A DNA stretch of 58,550 bases from DASYRM01 sp036004405 (GTDB lineage Bacteria; Acidobacteriota; Vicinamibacteria; Vicinamibacterales; UBA2999). The stretch spans positions 1 through 58,550 of the forward strand of contig DASYRM010000088.1 of assembly GCA_036004405.1 (NCBI GenBank). Reading direction: 5' to 3'. Positions 10,977 to 20,414 of this stretch are shown in pieces. Within the stretch, counting starts at the first letter, position 1. Each line of letters starts with the position of its first letter. The notes beneath the pieces were generated by a model. The model searched no databases, had not been told where the DNA came from, and saw nothing but the letters and a program-made list of their open reading frames with translations. The position numbers and the translations under genes are program-made.

Positions 10977-12545
10977 TTACCAGGGCTGGATTTCGACGAT
11001 CTTCCACTCAGCGCCGGTCTTTCGCAGCGTCACGCGCTGCCCGGGGCCAGTGACGGTGACGTTCTCGCGCAAGATTACGTACACCTCACCGCCGGACCAC
11101 GGCATGATGTTGTCGATCGTCCACGGCTGCACGACGGTGTAGACGGCTCCAGGGCCACTGTTTCGAGACGCATCGGCGCTCCGTCGGACGAGCATCACGA
11201 TGGCCGCCGCGTCTTCGATAGTGAGTGCCTCGGCCGGCGTCTGAGCAATCGGTGCGGGACGATTCCTGTCGTCGCTGCCGCGTACATCGTCCGGCTCTCG
11301 ACCCGCGAGCGGCACGTGCACGTACGGCGACTCGATCCAACGCTCCCATTTCCGTTTCGCATCGGGCCCCGTGCCCGGGGACCACGAGGCTCGCATCGTC
11401 ACCGCTCGCCCCGACCGGTAGCCTGGACGCACGCCGTCTGGATTCAGATAGAGCGTGGCAACGAGCATTCGGCCCCCGTCTCCGAAACCCTGATCCGCCG
11501 CGAGGAACCACAACTTCTTCCCGGCAGGGACCAGCGCGGTCAATTGACGAACGTCGTCCTCGGTCAATGCCGGCGCCGTCACGCCGAGCGCCAGGACACC
11601 GAGCAGCTGACGCATGGGCATCGCCCCCGGGAGCGGCGTTGCCACGCCGGCGGCCCGCTTCTCGAGCGCGACGGCCTCGACCGACTCGCCAAGCGCGCGT
11701 TTCACCGTGGCGGCCTGCTCCATGACATCGCGTAGCTGTGGCTGATAGCGTTCGCGCCACTCGGGCAGCGTCGCAATAGCGCGTTCGAGGATCGAAATCG
11801 CTGTTGCGTACCGCACGGCGGCGGCCTGCAGCCGATTCAGGCGAACCTCCATGCCCGCGGCCGCCGCCAACAACCCGGCCATGCCGGCGTCCACGGCATC
11901 ATCTCCGCGCTGCCCACGCGACGCGCTCTGGCGCGCGGCAATGGCCTGCTCGAATCGCCCCAGCGCGTCAGCGTCCCGGCCGGCGGCCGCGAGGCTGACC
12001 CCGTGATACCCGAGCGCATTGGACCGCTCGAGGCGCCTGGACGCATCCAACGCGCTGCTCCGCTCAACCGCCTGCAGACATACGGGCTCGGCGCCTCGGG
12101 CGTCGGTTGACAGGGCACGCTCGCACGCAAGCTGCGCGGAGAAGTAGTCGTTCGACGCTTTCCGAAACGCTTCCTCGCGCGGATCGGCGAGCGCCAGATC
12201 GATCATCGCCACCGCGCGGACCGGCCGTCCGTTGCGCAGGAACGGCCGGAACACCCATTGCTTTAGCGCCCCCACGAACGGCTGTTCGAGCCCACTTGGG
12301 CCCGTCACGAGCGTGACGGATTCAACCGTCCCGTCCGCTCTGACCACGACATCCGCGGCCAATACGGCACCAGGATTGGCGGCGACGAGGTCCGCAGGAA
12401 CGCTGGGTTCGACCCGCTTGAGGATCTGTTTCAGCGCGTCAGCGGTGTCGAATCGGACGGGTGCGCCAATGATCTGGCCCGCCGCCACCGGACTCACCAT
12501 GAGCAGCGCGCCGAGGAGCGCCGCCGATGTCGTGCGGATTCTCAC
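10977..12545 (-). CDS. TonB C-terminal domain protein with TPR-like middle
   Basis: 522 residues, GTG start, signal peptide ending SPVAAG. Residues about 40-115 form a TonB/TolA C-terminal domain (VEPSVPADLVAANPGAVLAADVVVRADGTVESVTLVTGPSGLEQPFVGALKQWVFRP reads as the usual 'P ... A ... V ... V.. GRV.. V...SG.. LD.AA..AV..WRF.P'). Residues about 120-290 are helical with Ala-rich repeats resembling TPRs. The C-terminal 200 residues are unrecognised and contain LTEDDVRQLTALVPAGKKLWF. There is no N-terminal membrane anchor other than the signal, so it is not a classical energy transducer. Stand-alone in position. Confidence 0.7.
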   Translation of the reverse strand: MRIRTTSAALLGALLMVSPVAAGQIIGAPVRFDTADALKQILKRVEPSVPADLVAANPGAVLAADVVVRADGTVESVTLVTGPSGLEQPFVGALKQWVFRPFLRNGRPVRAVAMIDLALADPREEAFRKASNDYFSAQLACERALSTDARGAEPVCLQAVERSSALDASRRLERSNALGYHGVSLAAAGRDADALGRFEQAIAARQSASRGQRGDDAVDAGMAGLLAAAAGMEVRLNRLQAAAVRYATAISILERAIATLPEWRERYQPQLRDVMEQAATVKRALGESVEAVALEKRAAGVATPLPGAMPMRQLLGVLALGVTAPALTEDDVRQLTALVPAGKKLWFLAADQGFGDGGRMLVATLYLNPDGVRPGYRSGRAVTMRASWSPGTGPDAKRKWERWIESPYVHVPLAGREPDDVRGSDDRNRPAPIAQTPAEALTIEDAAAIVMLVRRSADASRNSGPGAVYTVVQPWTIDNIMPWSGGEVYVILRENVTVTGPGQRVTLRKTGAEWKIVEIQPW

Positions 12546-12585
12546 ACTTCATTTTCGCTGAGGGTCGTCAGAATGGCCCGTCTCT

Positions 12586-13002
12586 TCACCGTACCGTGCC
12601 GGGCATCCGCGCGGACCCGCGACCCTTCGGGCCGTCCCACTCGACAGCCAGCTGCCAGGTGCCGGCCATGCTGAAGTCGGTGGCGATCTCGTAGCGCCCG
12701 GGCGCCGGCGTCGGCTTCACCTCGCTGCCGCCGATCATCGGGGCCATGCCGGCCATCGTCATCGTGGCGTTCACCTTCACGGCGCCGACGTCCACGAGCG
12801 AGCCGCTGCTGTCGTGAAACTCCAGAATCGCAAATCCCTTGCCCTGCGCCAGCGCATCCGACGGCCCCAGCAGCACGAGATCCAGCGCGCCGGCCTTCGT
12901 GTGCTGGATCTCCTTCATCGCGCCCTGCGGCGCCGAGCTGCTGCACGCCGACACCAACATCACGATCGCGGCAAGCGCGATCCACTCCGCTGTCCGACTC
13001 AT
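12586..13002 (-). CDS. FixH/YtkA-like lipoprotein of the cus cluster
   Basis: 138 residues. A lipoprotein signal (IALAAIVMLVSAC, lipobox Cys20) leads into one beta-sandwich domain: DLVLLGPSDALAQGKGFAILEFHD ... VKVNATMTMAGMAPMIGGSEVKPTPAPGRYEIATDFSMAGTWQLAVEWDGPKGRGSARMPG. The MTMAGM motif followed by GRYEIATDFSMAGTWQL is typical of FixH/YtkA-like domains, which often accompany Cus-type efflux genes. The five methionines in the central loop could be copper ligands. It follows cusA by 141 bp. Confidence 0.8.
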   Translation of the reverse strand: MSRTAEWIALAAIVMLVSACSSSAPQGAMKEIQHTKAGALDLVLLGPSDALAQGKGFAILEFHDSSGSLVDVGAVKVNATMTMAGMAPMIGGSEVKPTPAPGRYEIATDFSMAGTWQLAVEWDGPKGRGSARMPGTVR

Positions 13003-13143
13003 GCCCCGCTCTTTCCGGCCGGGTCCTTTCCCGGCGCGACGGGCCGCAGCGTGATACGCGCCGGCGCCCGCACTCCCCGAATGATAGTGCCCCGCGGCAG
13101 CATCACGGGCTTGCGGAAGAGAAAGGCATTGCGGAACCGCGAA

Positions 13144-16100
13144 TCATGTCGCGTCCGTTTCGGCGTCCACCAGTACTCCCGCGCCGGCGCCGGCCCTGCC
13201 GCCGCGCCGGCGCGCCAGGTAGCGCTTCACGTCCTCGGTGATGACGAACAGGCACGGCGTCATGAACAGCACGTGCAGTGTGGACGTCACCATGCCGCCG
13301 ATGCTGGGGGCGGCAATCGGCTTCATGATCTCCATGCCCGGTCCCGACGACAGCGGAATGAGCGAGAGCGACAGCACGATGGTCGCCACGGTCATCAGCT
13401 TCGGCCGCAGCCGCGCCGTGGAGCCCTGCACCACCGCGTCGAGAAACGACTGATCGGCGGGCCGGTGCTCGAGCGCCTCGCGGATGAAGATCACCATGAT
13501 GATGCCGGTCTGCACCGCCACGGCAAACACCGAGATGTAGCCGATGAGGACGGCGGTCGTCATGGCGTAGCCGAGCGCCCACTGCAGGAACACCCCGCCG
13601 GCCATCGCAAACGGCACCGACATCGACACCAGGAACGCCTCGCTCACCGAGTGGAAGGCGAACACCAGCAGCAGGAAGATGATCGCGAGCGTGACCGGAA
13701 TGATGATCCGCAGCCGGGTGCGCGCCGCCGTCGTGTACTCGTAGAGGCCGGTCCACTCCACGCTGTAGCCGGGCGGCATCTGCAGCTTCGACGCCAGCAC
13801 CCGCTGCGCTCGCTCGACGTAATCGGTCGCAGTCACGCCCGAGATGTCGACGTAGATGAACCCGGCCAGCGTGCCGTTGTCGTTGCGGATCATCTCGGGC
13901 AGCTTGCGCACCGACACGTCGGCCACCTCGCCGAGCGGTACGGCGGTGCCGTCGCCGGTCATCACCGGCGACGTGCGGACCTTCTCGATCGTGTCGAGGT
14001 ACTCCGGCGCGTACTGCACGGCCAGCGGCACCACGGTGCCGTCGGCCTGCTTGATGCCGACGATGTTGTCGCCGCCGATGCCGTAGCGCACGGTCAGCAT
14101 GGCCTCCTCGGCGGTCACGCCGTGTTCGGCCAGGCGCGCGAGATCGTAGCGCACGTCGGTGTAGTAGCCCTCCGAAATGCGCTCGGCGAGCACGTACTTG
14201 GTGCCGGGCACTTCGCGCAGCGCCGCCTCGAGCTCCTGCGAGATGCGCTCGACTTCGGCAACATCGGGGCCCTTGACTTTCACCCCCACCGGCGTCTGGA
14301 TGCCGGTGGTCTGCATCATCACGCGGGCGCGAATCGGCTGTACCCAGGTATTGACGTAGCCGACGATCTGCATCGCCGCGTCCATTTCGGCCACCAGCTT
14401 GTCTTTGGTCATGCCGGGCCGCCACGCGGCTTTCGGCTTGAGCATGATGGTGGTCTCGATCATCGAGACCGGCGCCGGGTCGGTGGACGTGTCGGCGCGC
14501 CCCAGCTTGGCGAACACCCGCTCCACTTCAGGGATCGCCTTGAGGCGCTTGTCCATGCGCTGGACGATCCAGCCCGCCTCGCGGGTCGGCAGGCCGGGCA
14601 GCGTGGTGGGCATGTAGAGCACCGACCCCTCGTCCACGTCGGGCAGGAAGTCGCGCTCGAATCCGCGCAGCAGCACCACGGCGGCGACGACCACGAGCAG
14701 GCCGGCGCCGGTGAACGCATAGCGATGGCGGATGGTCCAGCGCAGCGAGGCGGCGTACCACTGCACGGGCCGGCTGTGCTGGTAGTCGTGGCCCACCGCC
14801 GACGACCTGCGCATCAGCACCCACACCAACACGATGGCCACGATGAACGCCGCCAGCTGATAAATCTCGACCCGGAACTCGGGCCCGGCCACGCGCAGCG
14901 CGCCGGCTCCCGCCAGCACCACCGCCGCGACGATGACGGCGCCGAGCAGCGGACGGTGCGACGTGATGCGGCCGAGCCAGCCGCCAGTCGTGCGGCCCGC
15001 CGACGGCTCGCGATCGAACACCCACATCATCACGATGGGCAGCAGCAGGATGGTGAGGAGCGTGGACATCGCCACCGCGAACGTCTTGCTGTAGGCGAGC
15101 GGGTCGAAGAGCCGCGCCTCGCGGGCTTCGAGGAAGAACACCGGCAGGAACGACGCCACGATGATGAGCAGCGAGAAGAGCAGCGGCCGCGCCACCTTGA
15201 TGATCGAGTGCAGAATCACCTGCCGGCGGCGCGCGGCGTCGATGGCGCCGGCGGCGGCGAGCTCGGCGGCGCAGTTCTCCACGATGACGATGGTGGCGTC
15301 CTCGATGGCGCCGATGGCGATGCACAGGCCGGCCAGCGAGAACAGGTTGATCGTCTGGCCAAAGGCCGAGAGCGGCAGCACGGTAAACAGCGTGCTGAGC
15401 AGCAGGATCGCGATCGGACCGACCGACGAGCGGAAGCTGCCCAGGAAGAGTACCGTCACCAGGATCAGCACGATCAGCTCCGAGAGGAGCGTGGCGAAGA
15501 ACTGCTTCAGCGTGGCCCAGATCCAGGCGGAGCGGTCGTAGGTGGTGAGGATGCTGACGCCCGGCGGCAGCGACGCGCGAATCGCCTGCAGCTTCTGCTC
15601 GATGGCGCCGGTGACGGCGAGCACGTTCTGGTCCTGCTCCATCACCACGATGCCGCCCACCACCTCGCCGGTGCCGTCGAGGTCGGCCGTGCTGCGCCGC
15701 AGGTCGTACCCCACCTGCAGGTAGCCGACATCCTTGAGCTGCACCGGCGCGCCGGCCGGATCGCGCCCGATCACGAGGTGCTCGAGATCCGCCACGTTGT
15801 CGCTGCCGATCACGCCGCGAAGCTGGTACTCGCGGTTGGTCACCTCGATAGTGCGGCCGCCCACCTCTTCGAACGCGCCGCGCAGCGTGCTGACGACGCG
15901 CTGGAGCGACAGTCCGGTGCGGGCAAGCATCGGCGGAAACAGCTTCACCTGGTATTGCTTTTCGAGGCCGCCCACCGACGCCACTTCGGCCACGCCGGGC
16001 ACCGCCTGCAAGGCCGACTTGATCTGCCCTTCGTTCATCAGCCGGAGCTCGCGCAAATCGTGCAGCCCCTCGCGATCGACGATCGCGTACTGATAGATCC

Positions 16101-16509
16101 AGCCCATGCTGCTGGCGTTGGGGCCGAGCGTCACCACGGCATCGGCCGGCAGCTGGGGCCTGATGGCGTTGATTCGATCGGTGACCAGCTGCTGCACGCG
16201 CGGGCGAGAGGCGCCGTCGGCGAGGATCACGTAGATGAACGAGTAGCCCATGTGCGACGTGCCGCGGATCGTCTGGATATCCGGCGACCCGGCCAGCGCG
16301 CGAATGAGCGGTTCGGTGACGTTCGACTCGAGCAGCTGCGGGCTGCGCGGCCACTTCACGTAGACGACGACCTGGGGATCGGAGATGTCGGGGATGGCGT
16401 CGAGTGGGGCGCGGCCCATCGCCACGACGCTGGCCGCGACTGCCGCGGCAAGCAGCACCCACACCGCGAGCCGGAACCGCAGGACGAGCGCGAGCACCTG
16501 GCCGATCAT
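13144..16509 (-). CDS. cusA: CusA/CzcA-family heavy-metal RND efflux permease
   Basis: 1121 residues, longer than the usual 1040-1060 because of the central linker near residues 500-560 (FDREPSAGRTTGG ... VGHDYQHSRP). N-terminal helix, then the porter domain (APLDAIPDISDPQVVVYVKWPRSPQLLESNVTEPL), TM helices 2-6 with the TM4 proton-relay motif AIGAIEDATIVIVENC, the second porter domain (DFLPDVDEGSVLYMPTTLPG) and final helices. The opening and the methionine-rich periplasmic segment MIETTIMLKPKAAWRPGMTKDKL favour the Cus (Cu/Ag) group. It overlaps the adaptor gene by 4 bp (ATGA). No TolC gene adjoins; see the OprB-like porin at the head of the cluster. Confidence 0.92.
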   Translation of the reverse strand: MIGQVLALVLRFRLAVWVLLAAAVAASVVAMGRAPLDAIPDISDPQVVVYVKWPRSPQLLESNVTEPLIRALAGSPDIQTIRGTSHMGYSFIYVILADGASRPRVQQLVTDRINAIRPQLPADAVVTLGPNASSMGWIYQYAIVDREGLHDLRELRLMNEGQIKSALQAVPGVAEVASVGGLEKQYQVKLFPPMLARTGLSLQRVVSTLRGAFEEVGGRTIEVTNREYQLRGVIGSDNVADLEHLVIGRDPAGAPVQLKDVGYLQVGYDLRRSTADLDGTGEVVGGIVVMEQDQNVLAVTGAIEQKLQAIRASLPPGVSILTTYDRSAWIWATLKQFFATLLSELIVLILVTVLFLGSFRSSVGPIAILLLSTLFTVLPLSAFGQTINLFSLAGLCIAIGAIEDATIVIVENCAAELAAAGAIDAARRRQVILHSIIKVARPLLFSLLIIVASFLPVFFLEAREARLFDPLAYSKTFAVAMSTLLTILLLPIVMMWVFDREPSAGRTTGGWLGRITSHRPLLGAVIVAAVVLAGAGALRVAGPEFRVEIYQLAAFIVAIVLVWVLMRRSSAVGHDYQHSRPVQWYAASLRWTIRHRYAFTGAGLLVVVAAVVLLRGFERDFLPDVDEGSVLYMPTTLPGLPTREAGWIVQRMDKRLKAIPEVERVFAKLGRADTSTDPAPVSMIETTIMLKPKAAWRPGMTKDKLVAEMDAAMQIVGYVNTWVQPIRARVMMQTTGIQTPVGVKVKGPDVAEVERISQELEAALREVPGTKYVLAERISEGYYTDVRYDLARLAEHGVTAEEAMLTVRYGIGGDNIVGIKQADGTVVPLAVQYAPEYLDTIEKVRTSPVMTGDGTAVPLGEVADVSVRKLPEMIRNDNGTLAGFIYVDISGVTATDYVERAQRVLASKLQMPPGYSVEWTGLYEYTTAARTRLRIIIPVTLAIIFLLLVFAFHSVSEAFLVSMSVPFAMAGGVFLQWALGYAMTTAVLIGYISVFAVAVQTGIIMVIFIREALEHRPADQSFLDAVVQGSTARLRPKLMTVATIVLSLSLIPLSSGPGMEIMKPIAAPSIGGMVTSTLHVLFMTPCLFVITEDVKRYLARRRGGRAGAGAGVLVDAETDAT

Positions 16510-17174
16510 TTCTGAGCCTGGGCGGCGCCCTTCAGCTTGAACTCGGAGTCGATGAAGAAGCTGCCGAACGTCACGACCTGATCGCCGTCCTTCAGGCCGC
16601 CGGTCACCTGCGTGTAGAGCTCGCCCTGCACGCCCGTCTGCACCGGCGTCGGCTCGTACTGGCCGTCGGCAGACTGCCGATAGACGACGCGCGTCCCGCC
16701 TTCCTCGATGATGGCCTCGTTGGGCACCGAGAGCAGCTCGCCATGGTCGGTGACGATCTCCACCACATAGCCCTTGGTCGTGGGCCAGCCCACCGCGGCC
16801 AGCTCGACGTCGGCGCGCACACCCTTGGCTTCCGGAGTGATGCGCACCACGCGTGCCTGATACATCGACGATCGCGACTCGACGGGGAACGTGCGGGCGC
16901 GCTGCCCCACCTTCACGAGCGCGGCTTCGGTCGGGGACAAGCGGACACTGACTATCTTGCGGGCGGCGTCGATGGCACCGGCGGTGCGCACCCAGGTCTG
17001 CACGGGGCGCACCTCGACCTGCGTCAACGTCAACGTCAGGTCGGACGCCTGGGATTCCGTGACCGTGGTGGCACGCGGGGCGCTGCGGATGCGATCCCTG
17101 ATGCCCTGCGCGTGGGAGGGGGCCGCCACCAGCGCGGCGGCCAGAGAGAGAGCGACGAGGCTCTTCAGCGGCAT
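16506..17174 (-). CDS. Short CusB-like periplasmic adaptor
   Basis: 222 residues, about half the normal adaptor length. After a signal peptide (ALSLAAALVAAPSHAQ) it contains a barrel-like domain (VEVRPVQTWVRTAGAIDAARKIVSVRLSPTEAALVKVGQRARTF) and the membrane-proximal domain with the CusB-like ending DGDQVVTFGSFFIDSEFKLKG. The lipoyl halves and the helical hairpin that would contact an outer-membrane channel are absent. Overlap with cusA makes the pairing secure. It may work with cusA in a two-part pump that delivers metal to the periplasm or to another partner. Confidence 0.82.
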   Translation of the reverse strand: MPLKSLVALSLAAALVAAPSHAQGIRDRIRSAPRATTVTESQASDLTLTLTQVEVRPVQTWVRTAGAIDAARKIVSVRLSPTEAALVKVGQRARTFPVESRSSMYQARVVRITPEAKGVRADVELAAVGWPTTKGYVVEIVTDHGELLSVPNEAIIEEGGTRVVYRQSADGQYEPTPVQTGVQGELYTQVTGGLKDGDQVVTFGSFFIDSEFKLKGAAQAQK

Positions 17175-17238
17175 CGCCTAGAAGATATCAGCCGCCGGCC
17201 GCTGATGCGGCGGCGGCTGCCGGGGAATTATTCATGCC

Positions 17239-18438
17239 TCAGTGGCAGTAGTTGTCCTTGCTGTCCATCACGTGGGTGCCCCACGGATAGAGACCAACCT
17301 TGGTGATCTTCTCGAAGGTCTGGTTCTTCGCGTTGATGATGACCACGGCGTTTTCGGTCGAATCCGCCAGGTACAGCGTCTCGTCCTTGGTGTCGGTGGT
17401 CGCCGTCTCGAGCTGGATGTTGGTGCCGATCTTCATCCGGCCCGCCGGGCGCAGCGTGTTCATGTCGTAGACGTAGACGAAGCCGCTCGTCGAGCTGATG
17501 ACGAACGCCTTGCCGGCGGCGAAGTTGACGCCGGTCATGTCGGGGCCGGCCTCGAGCGTGGCCGCCACCTTCTGCGCCTTGAGGTCGATGATCGAGATGG
17601 TCTCGTCACCGTTGTTCGGGGTGATGCCGTACTTGCCGTCGTGGCTCAGATAGATGCGCCACGGATCCTTGCCGACGCGGATCGTCTTGACCACCTTGTC
17701 CTCGACGGGATCGATCACGCCGACCAGGCCCAGGTCGCCGTCGGCCGCGTAGAGGAACTTGCCGTCCTGCGACAGCGCCGCGATGTTGATCCCCTTGATC
17801 TCGCCCAGATACTTGTCCGGATCGAGCTTGGCGTTGCCGGGCATGGCGGCAATCTGGATCTTCTTCAGCAGTTCGTGCCGCCGTACGTCCACCACGCCCA
17901 CCCAGTGGGCGCCGTAGTTGCCGATGTAGGCCTTCGATCCGTCGGTGAGGAACGTGACGTTCAGCGGTTCGGCAAAGCCCGGGATGGTCTTGACCTTCGT
18001 GAGCGACACCATGTCGATCACCGAGATCGAGTCGCCGTCGGGGTTGCCCTGGTAGTACCAGCGGCTGTCCGGCGAGAACGAGAGGTGCTCGGGCGCGATG
18101 TCCACGTTGATGGTCTTGACCAGCTGCAGCGTGCGCGCGTCGATGATGTAGGCCTTGTTGGCGCGCGTGCCGCCGGTGACGACGTAGCGCCCGTCGGGCG
18201 ACATCATCACCATGTGCGGGTTGACGTTGTTGCCGAGGAAGACGTTGGCGATCATCTTCTTCGTCTTGATGTCCATGAAGCCGATGTCGTTCGAGTCGCG
18301 ATTGACGATCATCACGACCGACGTGGGATCAGTGACCTTGACGGTGGGCGCCTGCGCCGACACCGTGGCAAGCGCTCCGCACGCCGCCGCGGCTGCGACC
18401 GCGCTTCCAACGATGACTCGCCGCATGTTCTTGACCAT
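17239..18438 (-). CDS. YVTN-type beta-propeller protein, periplasmic
   Basis: 399 residues from the ATG at 18438, chosen because AGGAG lies 8 bases upstream and a signal peptide follows (MRRVIVGSAVAAAAACGALATVSAQ). The mature protein is a seven-bladed propeller of repeated units such as SPDGRYVVTGGTRANKAYIIDARTL, SPDSRWYYQGNPDGDSISVIDM, TDGSKAYIGNYGAHWVGVVDV and SQDGKFLYAADGDLGLVGVIDP. Such YncE/YVTN proteins are periplasmic and some bind DNA or haem d1; no ligand can be assigned here. It lies 65 bp upstream of the adaptor gene and 57 bp after the porin gene, so it belongs to the cus-type operon. The longer frame upstream is antisense coding and excluded. Confidence 0.85.
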   Translation of the reverse strand: MVKNMRRVIVGSAVAAAAACGALATVSAQAPTVKVTDPTSVVMIVNRDSNDIGFMDIKTKKMIANVFLGNNVNPHMVMMSPDGRYVVTGGTRANKAYIIDARTLQLVKTINVDIAPEHLSFSPDSRWYYQGNPDGDSISVIDMVSLTKVKTIPGFAEPLNVTFLTDGSKAYIGNYGAHWVGVVDVRRHELLKKIQIAAMPGNAKLDPDKYLGEIKGINIAALSQDGKFLYAADGDLGLVGVIDPVEDKVVKTIRVGKDPWRIYLSHDGKYGITPNNGDETISIIDLKAQKVAATLEAGPDMTGVNFAAGKAFVISSTSGFVYVYDMNTLRPAGRMKIGTNIQLETATTDTKDETLYLADSTENAVVIINAKNQTFEKITKVGLYPWGTHVMDSKDNYCH

Positions 18439-18450
18439 CTCTTTTGCTCC

Positions 18451-18484
18451 TGGCAGGCGGGTCTGAAGACCCGCCTCTACGAAA
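18451..18484. repeat. Short palindromic element against the YVTN ribosome-binding site
   Basis: Stem AGGCGGGTCT/AGACCCGCCT (18455-18476, loop GA) with CTACGA on the right flank, i.e. the same family in minus orientation. It sits between the porin stop (18495) and the AGGAG of the YVTN gene (18447-18451), filling almost the whole intergenic space. Confidence 0.85.
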
Positions 18485-18494
18485 TGGGGACCCA

Positions 18495-20153
18495 CTAGAA
18501 CGACGCCTGCAAACGCACGCCGGGGAGCAGATAGCCGAACTTGCTCTCCGCGGCCGGCCGATCGAGCACGTGCTGCAGCGAGAACGACAGCCGCAGCCGC
18601 TCGGTCAGCTCGAAGTTGTAGTACCCCTCGGTGAGGTGCTCTTTGTCGCCGGATTGCAGCTTCATCTGCGCGAAGCCGATGCCCCACGAGTCGTGCGGAT
18701 TGATCACCGCGCCCTGGCTGAAGCCGACGCCGGCGCTCCAGTACTTGTCGTCCCAGACGGTGTCATCAGCCAGGTGCAGGTCCTGCGAGCCGTAGCGGCC
18801 GAACAGGCTCACGACCGGTGTGATCTTCTGGTCGAGGCTGACGCCAATCGCCTTCTTCGACTGCACGTCCCCGTTGTTGGCGCGGAACCAGAGCCGGTAG
18901 TGCCCTTCCGGCAGCGAGAAGGGCGTGACGGTGGCCGCGACCTCACTCAGCGAATAGATCGAGTCCGACAGGTTGTTCGCATCGGGGTTGCTCTGCTGCA
19001 CGCCGAAGCGGAACACGAAGATGTTCTTCGGATCGTACTCGAGGGCGAAGCCCGTGCCGTTGTTGGCCAAGCCCAGCATCTGGTTGTTGACCAGCGCGTC
19101 GCTCAGGAACTGCGTGGTCTCATCATTTGAGACCGTGTTCTGATCGAAATAGTTGGTGAGGTCGAGCCGGCCGGCAGTGAGCGACAGGCGCTGGCCGAAA
19201 AACTGCGTGCGCAGCCACACCTCGCGCAGGTTGAGCTCGTTCTGGTTGACCAGGCGCGCCGTGTAGCCGTTGAGCAGCGTGAGCGACGGGATCTCGCGGT
19301 CGGGCGGGGCGCCGCTCAGGGCGACGACGTCGGCGAAGAAGGTCGTGTACTGCGCCAGCTTGGCGGTGAAGAAGAGGTCCGCGGACGCCAGCGCGTAGGC
19401 CTTCTTGTTCGGCCGGAACTCGTCACCCTTGGTGCGGCCGGCCCCCTGCGCAACGGTCGTCGCGTCCACGCCGACCCTTACGGCCTGGTCAGCGGCGGAG
19501 GCCATCGCTTCCTCGATCTTCTCGTTGATGGTCTGGCGGCGATACACGCGCTCGCGCTGATAGGTCACTTCCTTCTTGGCGCCGGGCGACGGGTTGTCGG
19601 ACTGGACGCCGTTCTTGTCTACGTACACTTCGACGCGCCGCACGCGCGTTTCGGGATCGGACAGCACCGCGCTCGACTCGATGTCGCCCAGCCGCTTCTC
19701 GAGCTGCTCGATGCGATCGAGCAGCGCCAGGCGCTCGGTGTCGGCGTCGCCGGCTTCGAGCGTCGCGGTCAGGCGCACCGTGCCGTTGGCGGCCACGGCC
19801 ACACCCTGCTGGCGGAACGGCTTGAACCCGCCCAGCTGCACGCTCACGTTGTAGGTACCCGCGGGCAGGCTGGGCAGCACGAACGAGCCGTCGTCCTGCG
19901 TGGTAGCGCTCAGCTGAATGCCATTGGCCGCGTTGGTGGCCAGCACCGTCGCTCCCGCCACCGGCGCCTTGTCCCCAGCTTTCGTCACCGTGCCCGAGAC
20001 GATTCCAAGATCCGCCGCCGGCATCTTCATGCCTGGCATGTTCTGTTGCTGGGCCTGGCCGGCGCTGGCCGCTATGGCCCACACCATCATCGGCACCACG
20101 GCCACCGCGAGGCGCCGTGCGCGCCTCGACCACGTCATTTCCATCATCTTCAT
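18495..20153 (-). CDS. OprB-like porin with N-terminal carboxypeptidase-regulatory domain
   Basis: 552 residues. Signal peptide, then a short Met motif (NMPGMKMPAAD), a carboxypeptidase regulatory-like beta-sandwich (IVSGTVTKAGDKAPVAGATVLATNAANG ... GTYNVSVQLGGFKPF), a coiled-coil stretch (LALLDRIEQLEKRLGDIES) and a C-terminal beta-barrel with strands like RLSLTAGRLDLTNYFDQN, FVFRFGVQQSNPDANN, YRLWFRANNG and a terminal Phe (VRLQASF). The barrel resembles OprB-type porins. Being first in the minus-strand run that includes CusB and CusA, it may supply the missing outer-membrane passage; the MPGMKM motif hints at Cu(I). Several ATGs crowd the start, so 20147 or 20144 are possible. Confidence 0.82.
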   Translation of the reverse strand: MKMMEMTWSRRARRLAVAVVPMMVWAIAASAGQAQQQNMPGMKMPAADLGIVSGTVTKAGDKAPVAGATVLATNAANGIQLSATTQDDGSFVLPSLPAGTYNVSVQLGGFKPFRQQGVAVAANGTVRLTATLEAGDADTERLALLDRIEQLEKRLGDIESSAVLSDPETRVRRVEVYVDKNGVQSDNPSPGAKKEVTYQRERVYRRQTINEKIEEAMASAADQAVRVGVDATTVAQGAGRTKGDEFRPNKKAYALASADLFFTAKLAQYTTFFADVVALSGAPPDREIPSLTLLNGYTARLVNQNELNLREVWLRTQFFGQRLSLTAGRLDLTNYFDQNTVSNDETTQFLSDALVNNQMLGLANNGTGFALEYDPKNIFVFRFGVQQSNPDANNLSDSIYSLSEVAATVTPFSLPEGHYRLWFRANNGDVQSKKAIGVSLDQKITPVVSLFGRYGSQDLHLADDTVWDDKYWSAGVGFSQGAVINPHDSWGIGFAQMKLQSGDKEHLTEGYYNFELTERLRLSFSLQHVLDRPAAESKFGYLLPGVRLQASF

Positions 20154-20267
20154 CCTTTCGCCCTGTGCAGGATGCCGCGGCTGCGCCGCGCGGGCATCAC
20201 GAGGGAGGGTGAAATCCCGCCGAGCCGCTTGAAATTACCCTGGGATGCGGGGGGGCAATCCTGAAGA

Positions 20268-20286
20268 GTTCCTGAATTGTTCTTAG
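20268..20286. promoter_or_regulatory. Candidate response-regulator box between porin and TonB receptor genes
   Basis: In the 261-bp divergent region, GTTCCTG and GTTCTTAG occur as direct repeats with an 11-bp period, the spacing used by OmpR/PhoB-type regulators. The spacing equals that of the GTTCAGC repeats upstream of the two-component genes at 28421. The rest of the region (20154-20414) shows a G8 tract near 20251 and no clear -35/-10 pair. Confidence 0.35.
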
Positions 20287-20414
20287 GGAAACCGCGCCGC
20301 GCGATCGCCTGTTTCCTTCGGAATCCAGCCGCCGCCCCGAACATTAAGTGGCTCTTACGCAACTTTCATCAACTCCTCAGATGCTCTGGTACGGAGAGTG
20401 CCTAGCATGGGTAT

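Noticed and set aside
12814..16515. 1233-residue plus-strand open frame
   Set aside because: Antisense to cusA; His/Arg-rich composition with no domain logic, a typical high-GC shadow frame.
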